Shown here piece by piece: positions 8,375 to 16,298 of a stretch of DNA of 64,000 nucleotides. The stretch covers positions 157,342-221,341 of the forward strand of contig NZ_DS022277.1 of assembly GCF_000153725.1 (NCBI RefSeq), in the 5' to 3' direction. The stretch comes from Salipiger bermudensis HTCC2601. GTDB lineage: Bacteria > Pseudomonadota > Alphaproteobacteria > Rhodobacterales > Rhodobacteraceae. The translations under genes were made by a program, and so were the position numbers. Numbering within the stretch: the first letter of the stretch is position 1; each line of letters opens with the position of its first letter. The notes beneath the pieces are model-generated. The model was not told the origin of the DNA, did not search any database, and saw only the letters and a list, made by a program, of their open reading frames with translations.

Positions 8375-8739
8375 GTCTCGTCTCCTTGGTCAGGCCATGT
8401 CACGGTGATTTCCGGCGCGAGGTGGAGGTCCGTCGTCTCCAGCCTCCCTGGCCCAAGGTTGTGGAACTTGTGCCAGACCCCGGCCGGCGCGCGCAGCATG
8501 TCGCCCTTCTGCGCGGTGATCTCCTGATCGCCCACGGTGAAGTGAGCGCAGCCTTCGCGAATGACGAAGATCTCGTCGTAAGGGTGGGTGTGAAAGCCCG
8601 GACCGGCGCCAACCTCGTTCGTCGTGTAGAACATCACCGAAATGCCGGTGCCGAGGCGATGCCCCTCGACCGTGCCGTTCCAGGTCTCGGGTTTCGTGGC
8701 CCAGTCGGCCCATGTCAGGGCAAGGGGACTGTCGGTCAT
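8371..8739 (-). CDS. Single-domain cupin protein
   Basis: A 122-residue small beta-barrel. Both cupin motifs are intact: GPGFHTHPYDEIFVIREG gives metal ligands H50, H52 and E56, and GDMLRAPAGVWHKFHN gives H90. So a divalent metal site is expected. Members act as small dioxygenases, isomerases or ligand sensors; sequence alone does not decide. It lies 17 bp after the MFS gene and overlaps the SDR gene, so the three likely form one transcript. Confidence 0.88.
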   Translation of the reverse strand: MTDSPLALTWADWATKPETWNGTVEGHRLGTGISVMFYTTNEVGAGPGFHTHPYDEIFVIREGCAHFTVGDQEITAQKGDMLRAPAGVWHKFHNLGPGRLETTDLHLAPEITVTWPDQGDET

Positions 8740-8756
8740 ATCATCCTCCGCGCGTC

Positions 8757-9959
8757 TCATTCCGCCGGTTGGCCCGCGCCCACGCCGTTGCGCAGCTTGC
8801 CCGAGACGGCAACAAAGAAGGTAAGCGCGCCGCCGGTCAGCGCCAGCCCCGCCCAGATCGACGACACGATGCCAAGGCCCGCATCCACCGTCAGCCCGCC
8901 CGCCGCCGCGCCGATGGCATTGGCGAGGTTGAAGGCCGCCATGTTCATGGCGCCCATCAGGGTCGGGGCCTCGGGGGCAAGGCGCATCAGCTGCACCGTG
9001 ACCGAAGGCACCGCCGAGTTGATCGTGGCGCCCAGCAGGAAGAAGGTCGGCAACAGGATCGCGGGGGACTGCGCCGTCAGTGCCATGAGGATCAGCACTG
9101 CCATTGCACCGGCAAAGGCCACCAGCATTGCGCCAAAGCGGTAGCGGTCCGCCGCGCGCCCGCCGATCTGCGTGCCGACGAAGATGCCAAGCCCCACCAG
9201 CATCTGCGCCGGGGCGATCATCATATCGGACAGACCCGCCACCTGGGTCACCAGTGGCCCGATGAAGGTATAGACCGAAAACAGGCTCGCCACCGCGACG
9301 GAGGCAAAGGCCAGCAGCAGCCACACGGGTCCGCGCTTCAGCGCCGCCATCTCCTGCGCGACCGGTCCGCCGTCGAGGTCATGCGAATGCGGCACCAGCT
9401 TCAAGAGCGCCAGTGCCGAGGCAAGGCCAAGGACGGCGATCACCGCGTAGGACACGCGCCAGTCGAAGAGCTGCCCGATGAAGGTGCCCATTGGCGCGCC
9501 ACCGATGGTGGCCACCGAGATGCCCGACATCACCAGAGCCACGGCCCAGCCGCCCCGGTCGCGTCCGACCATCTGCATCGCCGCCACCGTCGCCGCCCCG
9601 AAATAGGCCCCCTGCGGCAGCCCGCTGGCAAACCGCCCGACGATCAGTGACCCCAAGCCACCAGAGAACGCCGTCAGCACATTGGCCGCGCAGGCCAGCA
9701 CCATAAGCCAGATCAGCAGCACGCGTTTGTTGAGCCGCGCCGCCCCGATGGTCAGCAGTGGCGCGCCCAGCGTCACGCCAAGCGCGTAGGCGGTGATGCC
9801 ATGGGTGGCGTTCGGCAGACTGAGGCCAAGGTCGTCCGCGAAGAGCGGCAGCAGCCCCATGCTGGCAAATTCAGAGGTGGAAATCACGAAGGCCCCGAAG
9901 CCAAGCGCGATCAGCGCCCAGAGATTGGCCCGGGGGTTGGACCGTGTGTCAGTGGCCAT
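8757..9959 (-). CDS. MFS efflux transporter, AraJ/Bcr-like
   Basis: A 400-residue inner-membrane protein with 12 predicted hydrophobic helices. The start SEFASMGLLPLFADDLG and the helix-4 motif GRFASGLPQGAYFG are typical of the arabinose-efflux (AraJ/YdhP) DHA1 group, where the SEF/MGLLP segment is characteristic. It probably exports a small hydrophobic or sugar-like compound by proton antiport. ATG 9959. It leads the MFS-cupin-SDR run; the LysR at 11164 may control the whole minus-strand group together with the hydrolase. Confidence 0.9.
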   Translation of the reverse strand: MATDTRSNPRANLWALIALGFGAFVISTSEFASMGLLPLFADDLGLSLPNATHGITAYALGVTLGAPLLTIGAARLNKRVLLIWLMVLACAANVLTAFSGGLGSLIVGRFASGLPQGAYFGAATVAAMQMVGRDRGGWAVALVMSGISVATIGGAPMGTFIGQLFDWRVSYAVIAVLGLASALALLKLVPHSHDLDGGPVAQEMAALKRGPVWLLLAFASVAVASLFSVYTFIGPLVTQVAGLSDMMIAPAQMLVGLGIFVGTQIGGRAADRYRFGAMLVAFAGAMAVLILMALTAQSPAILLPTFFLLGATINSAVPSVTVQLMRLAPEAPTLMGAMNMAAFNLANAIGAAAGGLTVDAGLGIVSSIWAGLALTGGALTFFVAVSGKLRNGVGAGQPAE

Positions 9960-10048
9960 GGAAATCCTTTCGATGGGATCTTGCGCGACTTCGGGCGCGG
10001 AGCCTTTGCCTGCTCAGGCTTGCCCCGAGTGGTTCGCGGTCAAGACAG

Positions 10049-10078
10049 GTCAGCGGACGGAAAAGCCCGCCCGCTGAC
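10049..10078 (-). terminator. Hairpin after alpha/beta hydrolase gene
   Basis: GTCAGCGG (10049-10056) pairs with CCGCTGAC (10071-10078) with a further short inner stem around a 14-nt centre. Lying 75 bp beyond the hydrolase stop and upstream of the MFS start, it probably separates these two transcripts. Confidence 0.5.
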
Positions 10079-10152
10079 GCAATACGCCTTGGCTGTCATT
10101 GCCGACTATGGGTGCCGCTCTTCTGACATCCATGAGCGATGCTCATCATGGC

Positions 10153-11043
10153 TCAGAGCTTGCCAAAGAAGCTCAGCAGCTTGTCGAAGGGGATCAGCTC
10201 TTCGCGGTCGTAGAGATCCACGTGACCGGCGCCCGGCACCTCGACCAGTTCCTTGGGCTCGGCTGCGCGGGCATAGGCGTCATGGCTGAACTCAATCGAG
10301 TGGGCCTCCGTGCCGGCGACGAACATCACCGGGCGTGGCGAGATCTCGTCCAGCCGGGTAAACGGGTAAAAGTTCATGAAGCCGATGTTCGACGACAGGG
10401 TCGGCTTGGTCGTGGTGCGGGGCGAATAGCCGCGCGGGGTGCGGTAGAAGTCGTAGAACTCCTTCGACACCGGGTCCGAGGTCTCGTCGATCTCGTCCGG
10501 CGCGCCGCTGGTGTATTCCGGCGCGGCCCCTTCGTATTCCGCCTGGCGCTGGGTCATGGCGGCGTCGAGCGTCGCCCAACGATCCTCGGCGCTGACCGAG
10601 CCGCCGATGCCGTGCCGGTTGGCGTCGCCCATGTTGTACATCGACACCGTCGCGATGGCCTTCAGGCGCGGGTCGATCTGCGCCGCCGCCAGCACGAAGC
10701 CGCCCGAGCCGCAGATGCCGAGCGCGCCGATGCGGTCCCGGTCCACGATGTCCTGCGTACCAAGGAAATCCACCGCCGCGCTGATGTTGTCGACATAGAT
10801 GTCCGGCACCACGGTCTGGCGCGGGTAGCCATCGCTTTCCCCCCAGAACGACTGGTCAAAGCTCAGCGCCACATACCCTTCCGCCGCCAGTTTCCTTGCG
10901 TAGACGATGGAGGATTGCTCCTTTACCGCGCCAAAGGGGTGACCGATGACCACGGCGGGCAGCGGACCGTTGGCGTTTTCGGGGACGAATAGCGTGCCGA
11001 CCACGGACATGCCGATCTTGTTGTGAAAAACAACGCGTTTCAT
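10153..11043 (-). CDS. Alpha/beta hydrolase, YcjY-like
   Basis: A 296-residue cytoplasmic hydrolase. The oxyanion region is VIGHPFGAVKEQ (32-43), and the nucleophile elbow reads GICGSGG (109-115), where either Cys111 or Ser113 could be nucleophile. A late Asp and GAGHVDLYD (with His) complete a triad. This elbow and the DQSFWGES segment occur in the YcjY/dienelactone-hydrolase-like group. ATG 11043 was chosen because AAGGA lies 8 nt upstream; a 15-residue in-frame extension is possible but lacks support. Divergent from LysR 11164. Confidence 0.87.
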   Translation of the reverse strand: MKRVVFHNKIGMSVVGTLFVPENANGPLPAVVIGHPFGAVKEQSSIVYARKLAAEGYVALSFDQSFWGESDGYPRQTVVPDIYVDNISAAVDFLGTQDIVDRDRIGALGICGSGGFVLAAAQIDPRLKAIATVSMYNMGDANRHGIGGSVSAEDRWATLDAAMTQRQAEYEGAAPEYTSGAPDEIDETSDPVSKEFYDFYRTPRGYSPRTTTKPTLSSNIGFMNFYPFTRLDEISPRPVMFVAGTEAHSIEFSHDAYARAAEPKELVEVPGAGHVDLYDREELIPFDKLLSFFGKL

Positions 11044-11103
11044 GGGGTTATCCTTCTTTGTTACCTTCGCCTCACGGGCTTGAAGCACAAAATAGGCAGG
11101 CTT

Positions 11104-11116
11104 TACTCAGAGAGTA
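11104..11116. promoter_or_regulatory. Perfect T-N11-A palindrome between hydrolase and LysR
   Basis: TACTC-AGA-GAGTA is a perfect inverted repeat with T11104 and A11116 separated by 11 bases, the LysR-box signature. It sits centrally in the 120-bp divergent gap. A second short palindrome, ATCG-AAA-CGAT, lies at 11140-11150 just before the LysR start. Confidence 0.55.
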
Positions 11117-11163
11117 GGCGGGATAGATTTCTTGAAACCATCGAAACGATTCATGAGTGAGCC

Positions 11164-12057
11164 ATGGCGAGAGAGAAGATAGACGACCTGCGCGCCTTCA
11201 TCGCGGTGGCACGCGAGCGCAATTTCACCCGTGCCGCGGCGGGTATGGGGATCTCGCAATCCGCGCTCAGCCACACGATCCGGCAGCTCGAGGCCCGCCT
11301 TGGTGTGCGGCTGCTGACCCGCACCACGCGGGCGGTTGCCCCGACCGAGGCCGGGCAGCGCCTGCTGGAGGGGATCACGCCACATTTCGCCGGCATCGAC
11401 GCGGAACTCGACGCTCTCGGCGACCTGCGTGATACGCCTGCGGGGACGGTGCGCATCGTGTCATCGGAGTATGGCGTCAGCCACATCCTCTGGCCGCGTC
11501 TTGCGCCGTTCCTTAAGGCGCACCCCGACATCCGGGTCGAGATCACGCAGGACAACGGGCTGAACGATATCGTCTCCGAAGGCTATGACGCAGGCGTGCG
11601 GCGCGGTGAACATCTGGCGCGGGACATGATCTCGGCCCGGATCGGTCCGGACCTGCGCTACATCGTCGTGGGCACGCCGGACCTGTTCGACAGCCGCCCG
11701 CGCCCTCGTCATCCGCGCGAGCTGGCGGCATTGCCTTGCGTGAACTTCCAGCTGCAATCGACCGGCGGGTTCTTTGCATGGGAGTTCAAGGAGAGGGACC
11801 ACGAACTGCGGGTCAAGGTCGAAGGCCAGCTTGCTTTCAACAACATCTTCGATTGCCTGCGCGCAGCCGAGGCCGGGTTCGGCCTGACCTATGTGCCAGA
11901 AGAGATCGCCCGTCCCGGCTTGGCAGAGGGACGCCTGGTGCAGGTGCTCGAGGACTTTTGCCCGGTCTGGGACGGCTTCCATCTCTACTACCCCAACCGA
12001 CGTCAAGCCTCTGCGGCCTTTCGCGCCGTGCTGGAGGCGCTGCGCCATCGCAGGTGA
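11164..12057 (+). CDS. LysR-family regulator (second)
   Basis: A 297-residue regulator. The HTH spans about residues 6-62 (FTRAAAGMGISQSALSHTIRQLE), followed by the linker and an effector domain containing the segment DAGVRRGEHLARDM, typical of the large CrgA/DsdC-like clade of LysR proteins. ATG 11164 begins right after the divergent promoter region. It likely controls the hydrolase gene and perhaps the MFS-cupin-SDR group further along the same strand. Confidence 0.9.
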   Translation: MAREKIDDLRAFIAVARERNFTRAAAGMGISQSALSHTIRQLEARLGVRLLTRTTRAVAPTEAGQRLLEGITPHFAGIDAELDALGDLRDTPAGTVRIVSSEYGVSHILWPRLAPFLKAHPDIRVEITQDNGLNDIVSEGYDAGVRRGEHLARDMISARIGPDLRYIVVGTPDLFDSRPRPRHPRELAALPCVNFQLQSTGGFFAWEFKERDHELRVKVEGQLAFNNIFDCLRAAEAGFGLTYVPEEIARPGLAEGRLVQVLEDFCPVWDGFHLYYPNRRQASAAFRAVLEALRHRR

Positions 12058-12229
12058 GAAGCTTCGACCTCTGGCGCACGCACTCTAATCGAGAACACGT
12101 GGTCGTCGGTCAGCCCCGCATGACCGCGATGTGCAGCGGCCGGGCAGACTCCGAGTGTCGATAGACCCACCGTGGCGCAGCCTGTTGCAGGAAGCGTCGT
12201 TCTCGCGCGGGTCTGGCCAGCGCAGTGCA

Positions 12230-12252
12230 GGGGCCGACAGAAGATCGGCCCC
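12230..12252. terminator. GC-rich hairpin between convergent genes
   Basis: GGGGCCGA (12230-12237) and TCGGCCCC (12245-12252) form a perfect 8-bp stem with a 7-nt loop. It lies between the end of the LysR gene and the end of the NTF2-like gene, so it can act on both strands. No U-tract is present. Confidence 0.5.
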
Positions 12253-12342
12253 CACCATGGCAGGTCTTGCGACCCAGAAGGGCATGGCTGCGGTGACGAG
12301 GGCGTTCGCACAAGCCGCCCACACCGGGATCGCCCCCTGTGC

Positions 12343-12834
12343 TTAGGCCTCTGCCGCGTCGTCATTCGGCCAGAGCACGTCGAGCTCGGACCGGCTGATG
12401 CGCCAGGCGCCATTCACGCGGACGTAGCTGTCGACGTAACGCCCCAGCAACAGGAAGGGATGCTGCGTACCGGGACGGTCGGTCACGAAATCGAGCAGGT
12501 AGCAACTGCCGGTCGCAGTATCGCGGCCGGTCAGGGTGATCTCGTGGTTGGCAATGGCGTGCACGAAGGGGAAATGCCCGGCCTTGCGGCTATCGAACAT
12601 CTGGTAGGCGCCGCGCAGGCTGGTCTTGATCTCGTCGAGGCCCTTCATCGACCCAACCGTGACGATCACCTCGGCGTCATCGGTGAAAACCTCGCCAATA
12701 CGGTCGGCCTGATTGCCGTCCAAGAGCGCGCTGTAGTGTTGGCGCAGGGCGCGGATGTCTTCGCGGTCCAGCATCGCGCTGATGCGGTCTTCGCGGCGGG
12801 TGTCTATCACGGACGCGTGGCTCATATCATTCAT
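12343..12834 (-). CDS. NTF2-like (SnoaL-type) protein
   Basis: A 163-residue single-domain protein of the NTF2/SnoaL cone fold: an N-terminal helix REDIRALRQHYSALLDGNQADRIGEVFTDD, the alternation of beta strands after it, and a C-terminal GAWRISRSELDVLW strand typical of the family. Members include small isomerases, dehydratases and epoxide hydrolases as well as binding proteins. ATG 12834 overlaps the OYE gene by 8 bp; ATG 12825 is an alternative. Coupling to the OYE gene suggests it works on the same substrate. Confidence 0.8.
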   Translation of the reverse strand: MNDMSHASVIDTRREDRISAMLDREDIRALRQHYSALLDGNQADRIGEVFTDDAEVIVTVGSMKGLDEIKTSLRGAYQMFDSRKAGHFPFVHAIANHEITLTGRDTATGSCYLLDFVTDRPGTQHPFLLLGRYVDSYVRVNGAWRISRSELDVLWPNDDAAEA

Positions 12835-13945
12835 CGATCTTGTCTTTCTCTTCGTCCCAAGTGGGGAAATCGGTGTACCCGGCAGCGCCGTTGCCGCCGT
12901 AGAACGCCTCGCGCGACGGCGTGTTGATCGGCCAGCCGTTCTGCATCCGCTCGACGAGGTCGGGGTTGGCGATGAAGGGCTTGCCGAAGGCGATGAGGTC
13001 CAGCGCGCCGTCCTTGAGCGCCTGCTCGCCGGTCTCCTGCGTGAAGCCGCCTGCGGCGATCAGCGTGCCGGTGAAGGTCTTGCAGAACTGCGAGGGGAAG
13101 CCCGCGGGCATCGCCTCGCCGCCGATGGTTAGCTGGTCGCTGAGGTGAACGTAGGCGGGCTGCCGCGCTTCGAGCGCCTCGGCAAGGGCGAGCCAGGTGT
13201 CGGCCTCGCCTTCGTATCCCTGCATCCCCGACAGCCGCCCGAACGGCGAAATGCGCACGCCCACGCGGTTCATGCCGATCTCGGCTGCGACGGCGTCGAT
13301 GGTCTCCAGCAGGAAGCGCATGCGGTTCTCGATGCTGCCGCCGTAGCGGTCGGTGCGCAGGTTGGAGTTGGCGTTCAGGAACTGCTCGAACAGGTAGCTG
13401 TTGGCGCCGTGGATCTCGACCCCGTCAAAGCCGGCACGAATGGCGCGTTTGGCCGCCATCACGAAATCGGCGGTGACGCGGGCGACCTCCTCGGTTTCAA
13501 GCGCGCGCGGCGTCGAGGCGGGCTGCTGGCCCGGCTCTCCGTCCGGCCCGGTGGCGAAGGAGAACGCGGCCTCGCCGCGCTGTGCGGAGGCCGAGACCGG
13601 CGCAGCTCCGTCCGGTTGCAGCGACGTGTGCGACACCCGACCAACGTGCCAGAGCTGCACGAAGATGCGGCCACCGCGATCATGCACGGCCTTGGTGACC
13701 TTGGCCCAGGCCGCCTCGTGTTCGTCGGTGTAGATGCCGGGAGTATAGAGATAGCCGTTGCCTTCCTGGCTGATCGGAGCGCCTTCAGTGATCAGCAGCC
13801 CGGCGCTGGCGCGCTGCGCGTAGTACAGCGCGGTATGCGCGTCGGGGGCACCGGTCGCGGCGCGGGACCGGGTCATCGGGGCCATGACGGTGCGGTTCGG
13901 CAGGGGCAGGCCCGCGAGGTCGTAGGGCGAAAAGAGTTGCGACAT
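12827..13945 (-). CDS. Old-yellow-enzyme family alkene reductase
   Basis: A 372-residue FMN-dependent ene-reductase like NemA. PMTRSRA near 23-29 contributes to FMN binding. The substrate-anchoring pair is H179 and N182 within HGANSYLFEQFL, and DRYGGSIENR follows. The motif IAAGGF/FGKPFIANPDL binds the FMN phosphate. It reduces activated C=C bonds of enals, enones or nitro compounds. ATG 13945 has GGACCCACCC before it rather than a good site. Divergent from the third LysR, whose likely target it is. Confidence 0.92.
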   Translation of the reverse strand: MSQLFSPYDLAGLPLPNRTVMAPMTRSRAATGAPDAHTALYYAQRASAGLLITEGAPISQEGNGYLYTPGIYTDEHEAAWAKVTKAVHDRGGRIFVQLWHVGRVSHTSLQPDGAAPVSASAQRGEAAFSFATGPDGEPGQQPASTPRALETEEVARVTADFVMAAKRAIRAGFDGVEIHGANSYLFEQFLNANSNLRTDRYGGSIENRMRFLLETIDAVAAEIGMNRVGVRISPFGRLSGMQGYEGEADTWLALAEALEARQPAYVHLSDQLTIGGEAMPAGFPSQFCKTFTGTLIAAGGFTQETGEQALKDGALDLIAFGKPFIANPDLVERMQNGWPINTPSREAFYGGNGAAGYTDFPTWDEEKDKIDE

Positions 13946-14058
13946 GGGTGGGTCCTCGAAGGAATATAAGCAGTTGGCAGGAAGACATCTGTGCCCCGGC
14001 TTCATGGCCAGCGGCGTTTCAGAGGCTTGGGGGCCTTCCTTACTGAGCGCCAATCTAT

Positions 14059-14087
14059 TGATCCTGTCACCGAATATAATAGGATCA
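14059..14087. promoter_or_regulatory. Inverted repeat around a TATAAT box between OYE and LysR
   Basis: TGATCCT (14059-14065) and AGGATCA (14081-14087) are perfect inverted arms with their starts 22 bp apart, two helical turns. A consensus -10 hexamer TATAAT lies at 14075-14080 in the spacer, 39 bp ahead of the LysR ATG. A regulator bound here would block its own promoter and could act on the divergent OYE promoter. Confidence 0.5.
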
Positions 14088-14119
14088 CAGTTCCAGTCAT
14101 TTCGTCCCAAGGTTCCGCA

Positions 14120-15046
14120 ATGCCCGAGCACGATGATCCCTTCTCCGGCGTGCGCGAGTTCGTCGAGACCATGCGCAACGGCTCCTTCACCGCGGCCGGT
14201 GCGCGCCTCGGGCTGACCGGCTCTGCCGTGGGCAAAAGCGTCAGTCGTCTCGAGGCGCGGCTTGGCACGAAGCTGCTGCACCGGACCACCCGCCGGTTGT
14301 CGCTGACGCCCGAGGGACAGCGCTATTTCGATGGCTGGGTGGCGATCCTGAGCGATGTCCAGGGGCTGGAGCAATCTGTCACCGTAGGCAGCGGGCAGGT
14401 GTCGGGGCGTCTGAGCATCCATCTGCCGGCGGCCTTCGGGCGGCGTCACGTCATGCCGGTGCTGAGCCGGCTGGCCGAGGATCACCCGGCGCTCGACCTC
14501 GCCGTCAGCTTTACCGAACGACGGGTGAACCTGATCGACGAGGGGGTGGACCTCGTGGTGCGGATCGGCGCGCTGAGCGACGATGCCGATCTTGTGGCCC
14601 GCAGGCTGGGGCGTCAGCGGCTGGTGATCTGCGCCAGCCCCGCCTACCTCGCCGCGCATGGCACCCCGGCCGCCGCGGCGGCACTCACCGAGCATGACTG
14701 CATCATCGGCAGCCGGCGGGACGGTGTGCCGCCCTCATGGCTCCTGCGACAGCCCGACGGGTCCATCAGCACGCAAGCCATCCGCGCGCGGCACGAATTC
14801 AGCGACGGCGATGCCATGCTGGAGGCCACGCTGGCGGGCGCGGGGCTGTCGCAGCTGCCGACATGGCTGGTGAGTGACGCGCTGGCGTCAGGGGACTTGA
14901 TCACGGTGCTGGACGATGTTTCCGGGGCCGAAATGCCGATCCACGCGGTCTGGCCACGCTCGCGCTATCTCAAGCCCGGCCAGCGCGCCCTGATCGACGC
15001 GCTGGTTGCCGACGCGGCCCGTGCAGAGGCCGGCTACTGGCTCTGA
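14120..15046 (+). CDS. LysR-family regulator (third)
   Basis: A 308-residue regulator with HTH at about 10-66 (FTAAGARLGLTGSAVGKSVSRLE) and the effector-domain segment VDLVVRIG typical of the CrgA-like clade. ATG 14120 was chosen because AAGG precedes it and it gives the normal distance to the HTH; an in-frame extension to 13991 would run through the promoter. Divergent from the OYE/NTF2 pair. Confidence 0.9.
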   Translation: MPEHDDPFSGVREFVETMRNGSFTAAGARLGLTGSAVGKSVSRLEARLGTKLLHRTTRRLSLTPEGQRYFDGWVAILSDVQGLEQSVTVGSGQVSGRLSIHLPAAFGRRHVMPVLSRLAEDHPALDLAVSFTERRVNLIDEGVDLVVRIGALSDDADLVARRLGRQRLVICASPAYLAAHGTPAAAAALTEHDCIIGSRRDGVPPSWLLRQPDGSISTQAIRARHEFSDGDAMLEATLAGAGLSQLPTWLVSDALASGDLITVLDDVSGAEMPIHAVWPRSRYLKPGQRALIDALVADAARAEAGYWL

Positions 15047-15052
15047 CAACTC

Positions 15053-15071
15053 GCGCCTTGCACAAAGGCGC
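15053..15071 (+). terminator. Stem-loop after third LysR gene
   Basis: GCGCCTT (15053-15059) and AAGGCGC (15065-15071) form a 7-bp stem with a 5-nt loop, starting 6 bp after the stop codon. No U-run follows, so termination is probable from position only. Confidence 0.45.
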
Positions 15072-15305
15072 CTCGGCTTTGCCGCAAAAACCCCGCTCAC
15101 GCGGTCCCTGACCTGACGGGGCCTGTGTCAGGCGGGGTCTACGCCCTACAATTGCGGAACCATAGGATCGACTGATCGGAAAAACCTCAGGGTTATGGAT
15201 TCTGAGGGTGGGAATATGTTCGAGATCAACGCAACACCGTTGAGTCCTCTCAGGCAGGACCGCTGCAACGACCCGCCCACGCCAAGCCCCGCAAGGACCG
15301 ATCCC

Positions 15306-16295
15306 GTGCCCCGACACTCCCGCTTCGATCCGCTGCAACAGGACCGCGGCGCCGATCCCCTCGATGCCGTTTTCGGCACGCAAGGGATGACGGTCGGCCT
15401 CGTCACACCGCTCGAAGCCTATGCCGAAAGCCCCGTGCCGACGCTGGACGGCCATGCCGCCGCGGCGCGGCGCGCCGAAGAGGCGGGGTTTGCCAGCATC
15501 TGGCTGCGCGACGTGCCCTTCTTCGACCCGAAGTTCGGCGACGCGGCGCAGATCATGGATCCGCTGGTCTACGCCGGGTTTCTCGCCGCTGAAACGCGGA
15601 CCATCGCGATCGGCACCGCCGGCATCGTGCTGCCGCTGCGCGAGCCGATCGCGGTGGCGAAACAGGCCGCCAGCATCGACATGCTGACGCAGGGCCGCTT
15701 CCTCCTCGGGCTGTCGTCGGGCGACCGTCCGACAGAATACCCCGCCTTCGGCGTCCGCTTCGACAAGCGCGCCGACCGGTTCCGCGAGGCGTACAGGCTG
15801 ATCCGCAAACTGCAGGACGAGGCGTTCCCGCGCGGCAAGACCCAAGGCTTCGGTACGCTGTCGGGGAATCTCGACCTGCTGCCCAAACCGCAAGGCGATC
15901 GGCTGCCGATGATTGCAGTCGGGCGCGCCGGGCAGACGGTGCCGTGGATTGCGAAGAATGCCGATGCCTGGATCTGGACGGTGGATGACCCGAAATCGGT
16001 CACGAAGATCCTGAACGAGCTGAAGGCCGCCTCCGGCAAGCGGCGCCCGCCGCCCTATGGCTATTCGACCTTCCTCGACCTCGACCGCAACCCCGATGCC
16101 CCGGCGCGGCGCGACCACAACGTGCTGCGCATCGGGCGCAAGGCACTGCTGGCACGGTTGCAGCAGCAGGCCGCGCAGGGCGTGAAACACGTAGCATTCA
16201 ACCTGCGCCCGTCGCGGCGCCCGGCCGAACGCATCATCGACGAAATGGGCGCGCACATCCTGCCTGCGCTTGCCCGTCCTTCCCGCAAAAGGTGA
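15306..16295 (+). CDS. Luciferase-like (LLM) flavin oxidoreductase, BA3436-like subgroup
   Basis: A 329-residue TIM-barrel flavin-dependent oxidoreductase. MTVGLVTPLEAY near the N-terminus, then RRAEEAGFASIWLRDVPFFDP, TRTIAIGTAGIVLPLREP and LLGLSSGDRPTEYPAFGV are the conserved blocks of the BA3436-type group. Such enzymes use reduced FMN or F420 for oxygenation or reduction. I chose GTG 15306 because AAGGA lies 8 nt upstream and the length then fits the family. ATG 15216 (GGTGGGA upstream) or 15195 would add 30 or 37 residues of Pro/Arg-rich sequence unlike the family. It is 3 bp from the next gene. Confidence 0.85.
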   Translation: MPRHSRFDPLQQDRGADPLDAVFGTQGMTVGLVTPLEAYAESPVPTLDGHAAAARRAEEAGFASIWLRDVPFFDPKFGDAAQIMDPLVYAGFLAAETRTIAIGTAGIVLPLREPIAVAKQAASIDMLTQGRFLLGLSSGDRPTEYPAFGVRFDKRADRFREAYRLIRKLQDEAFPRGKTQGFGTLSGNLDLLPKPQGDRLPMIAVGRAGQTVPWIAKNADAWIWTVDDPKSVTKILNELKAASGKRRPPPYGYSTFLDLDRNPDAPARRDHNVLRIGRKALLARLQQQAAQGVKHVAFNLRPSRRPAERIIDEMGAHILPALARPSRKR

Positions 16296-16298
16296 CAC

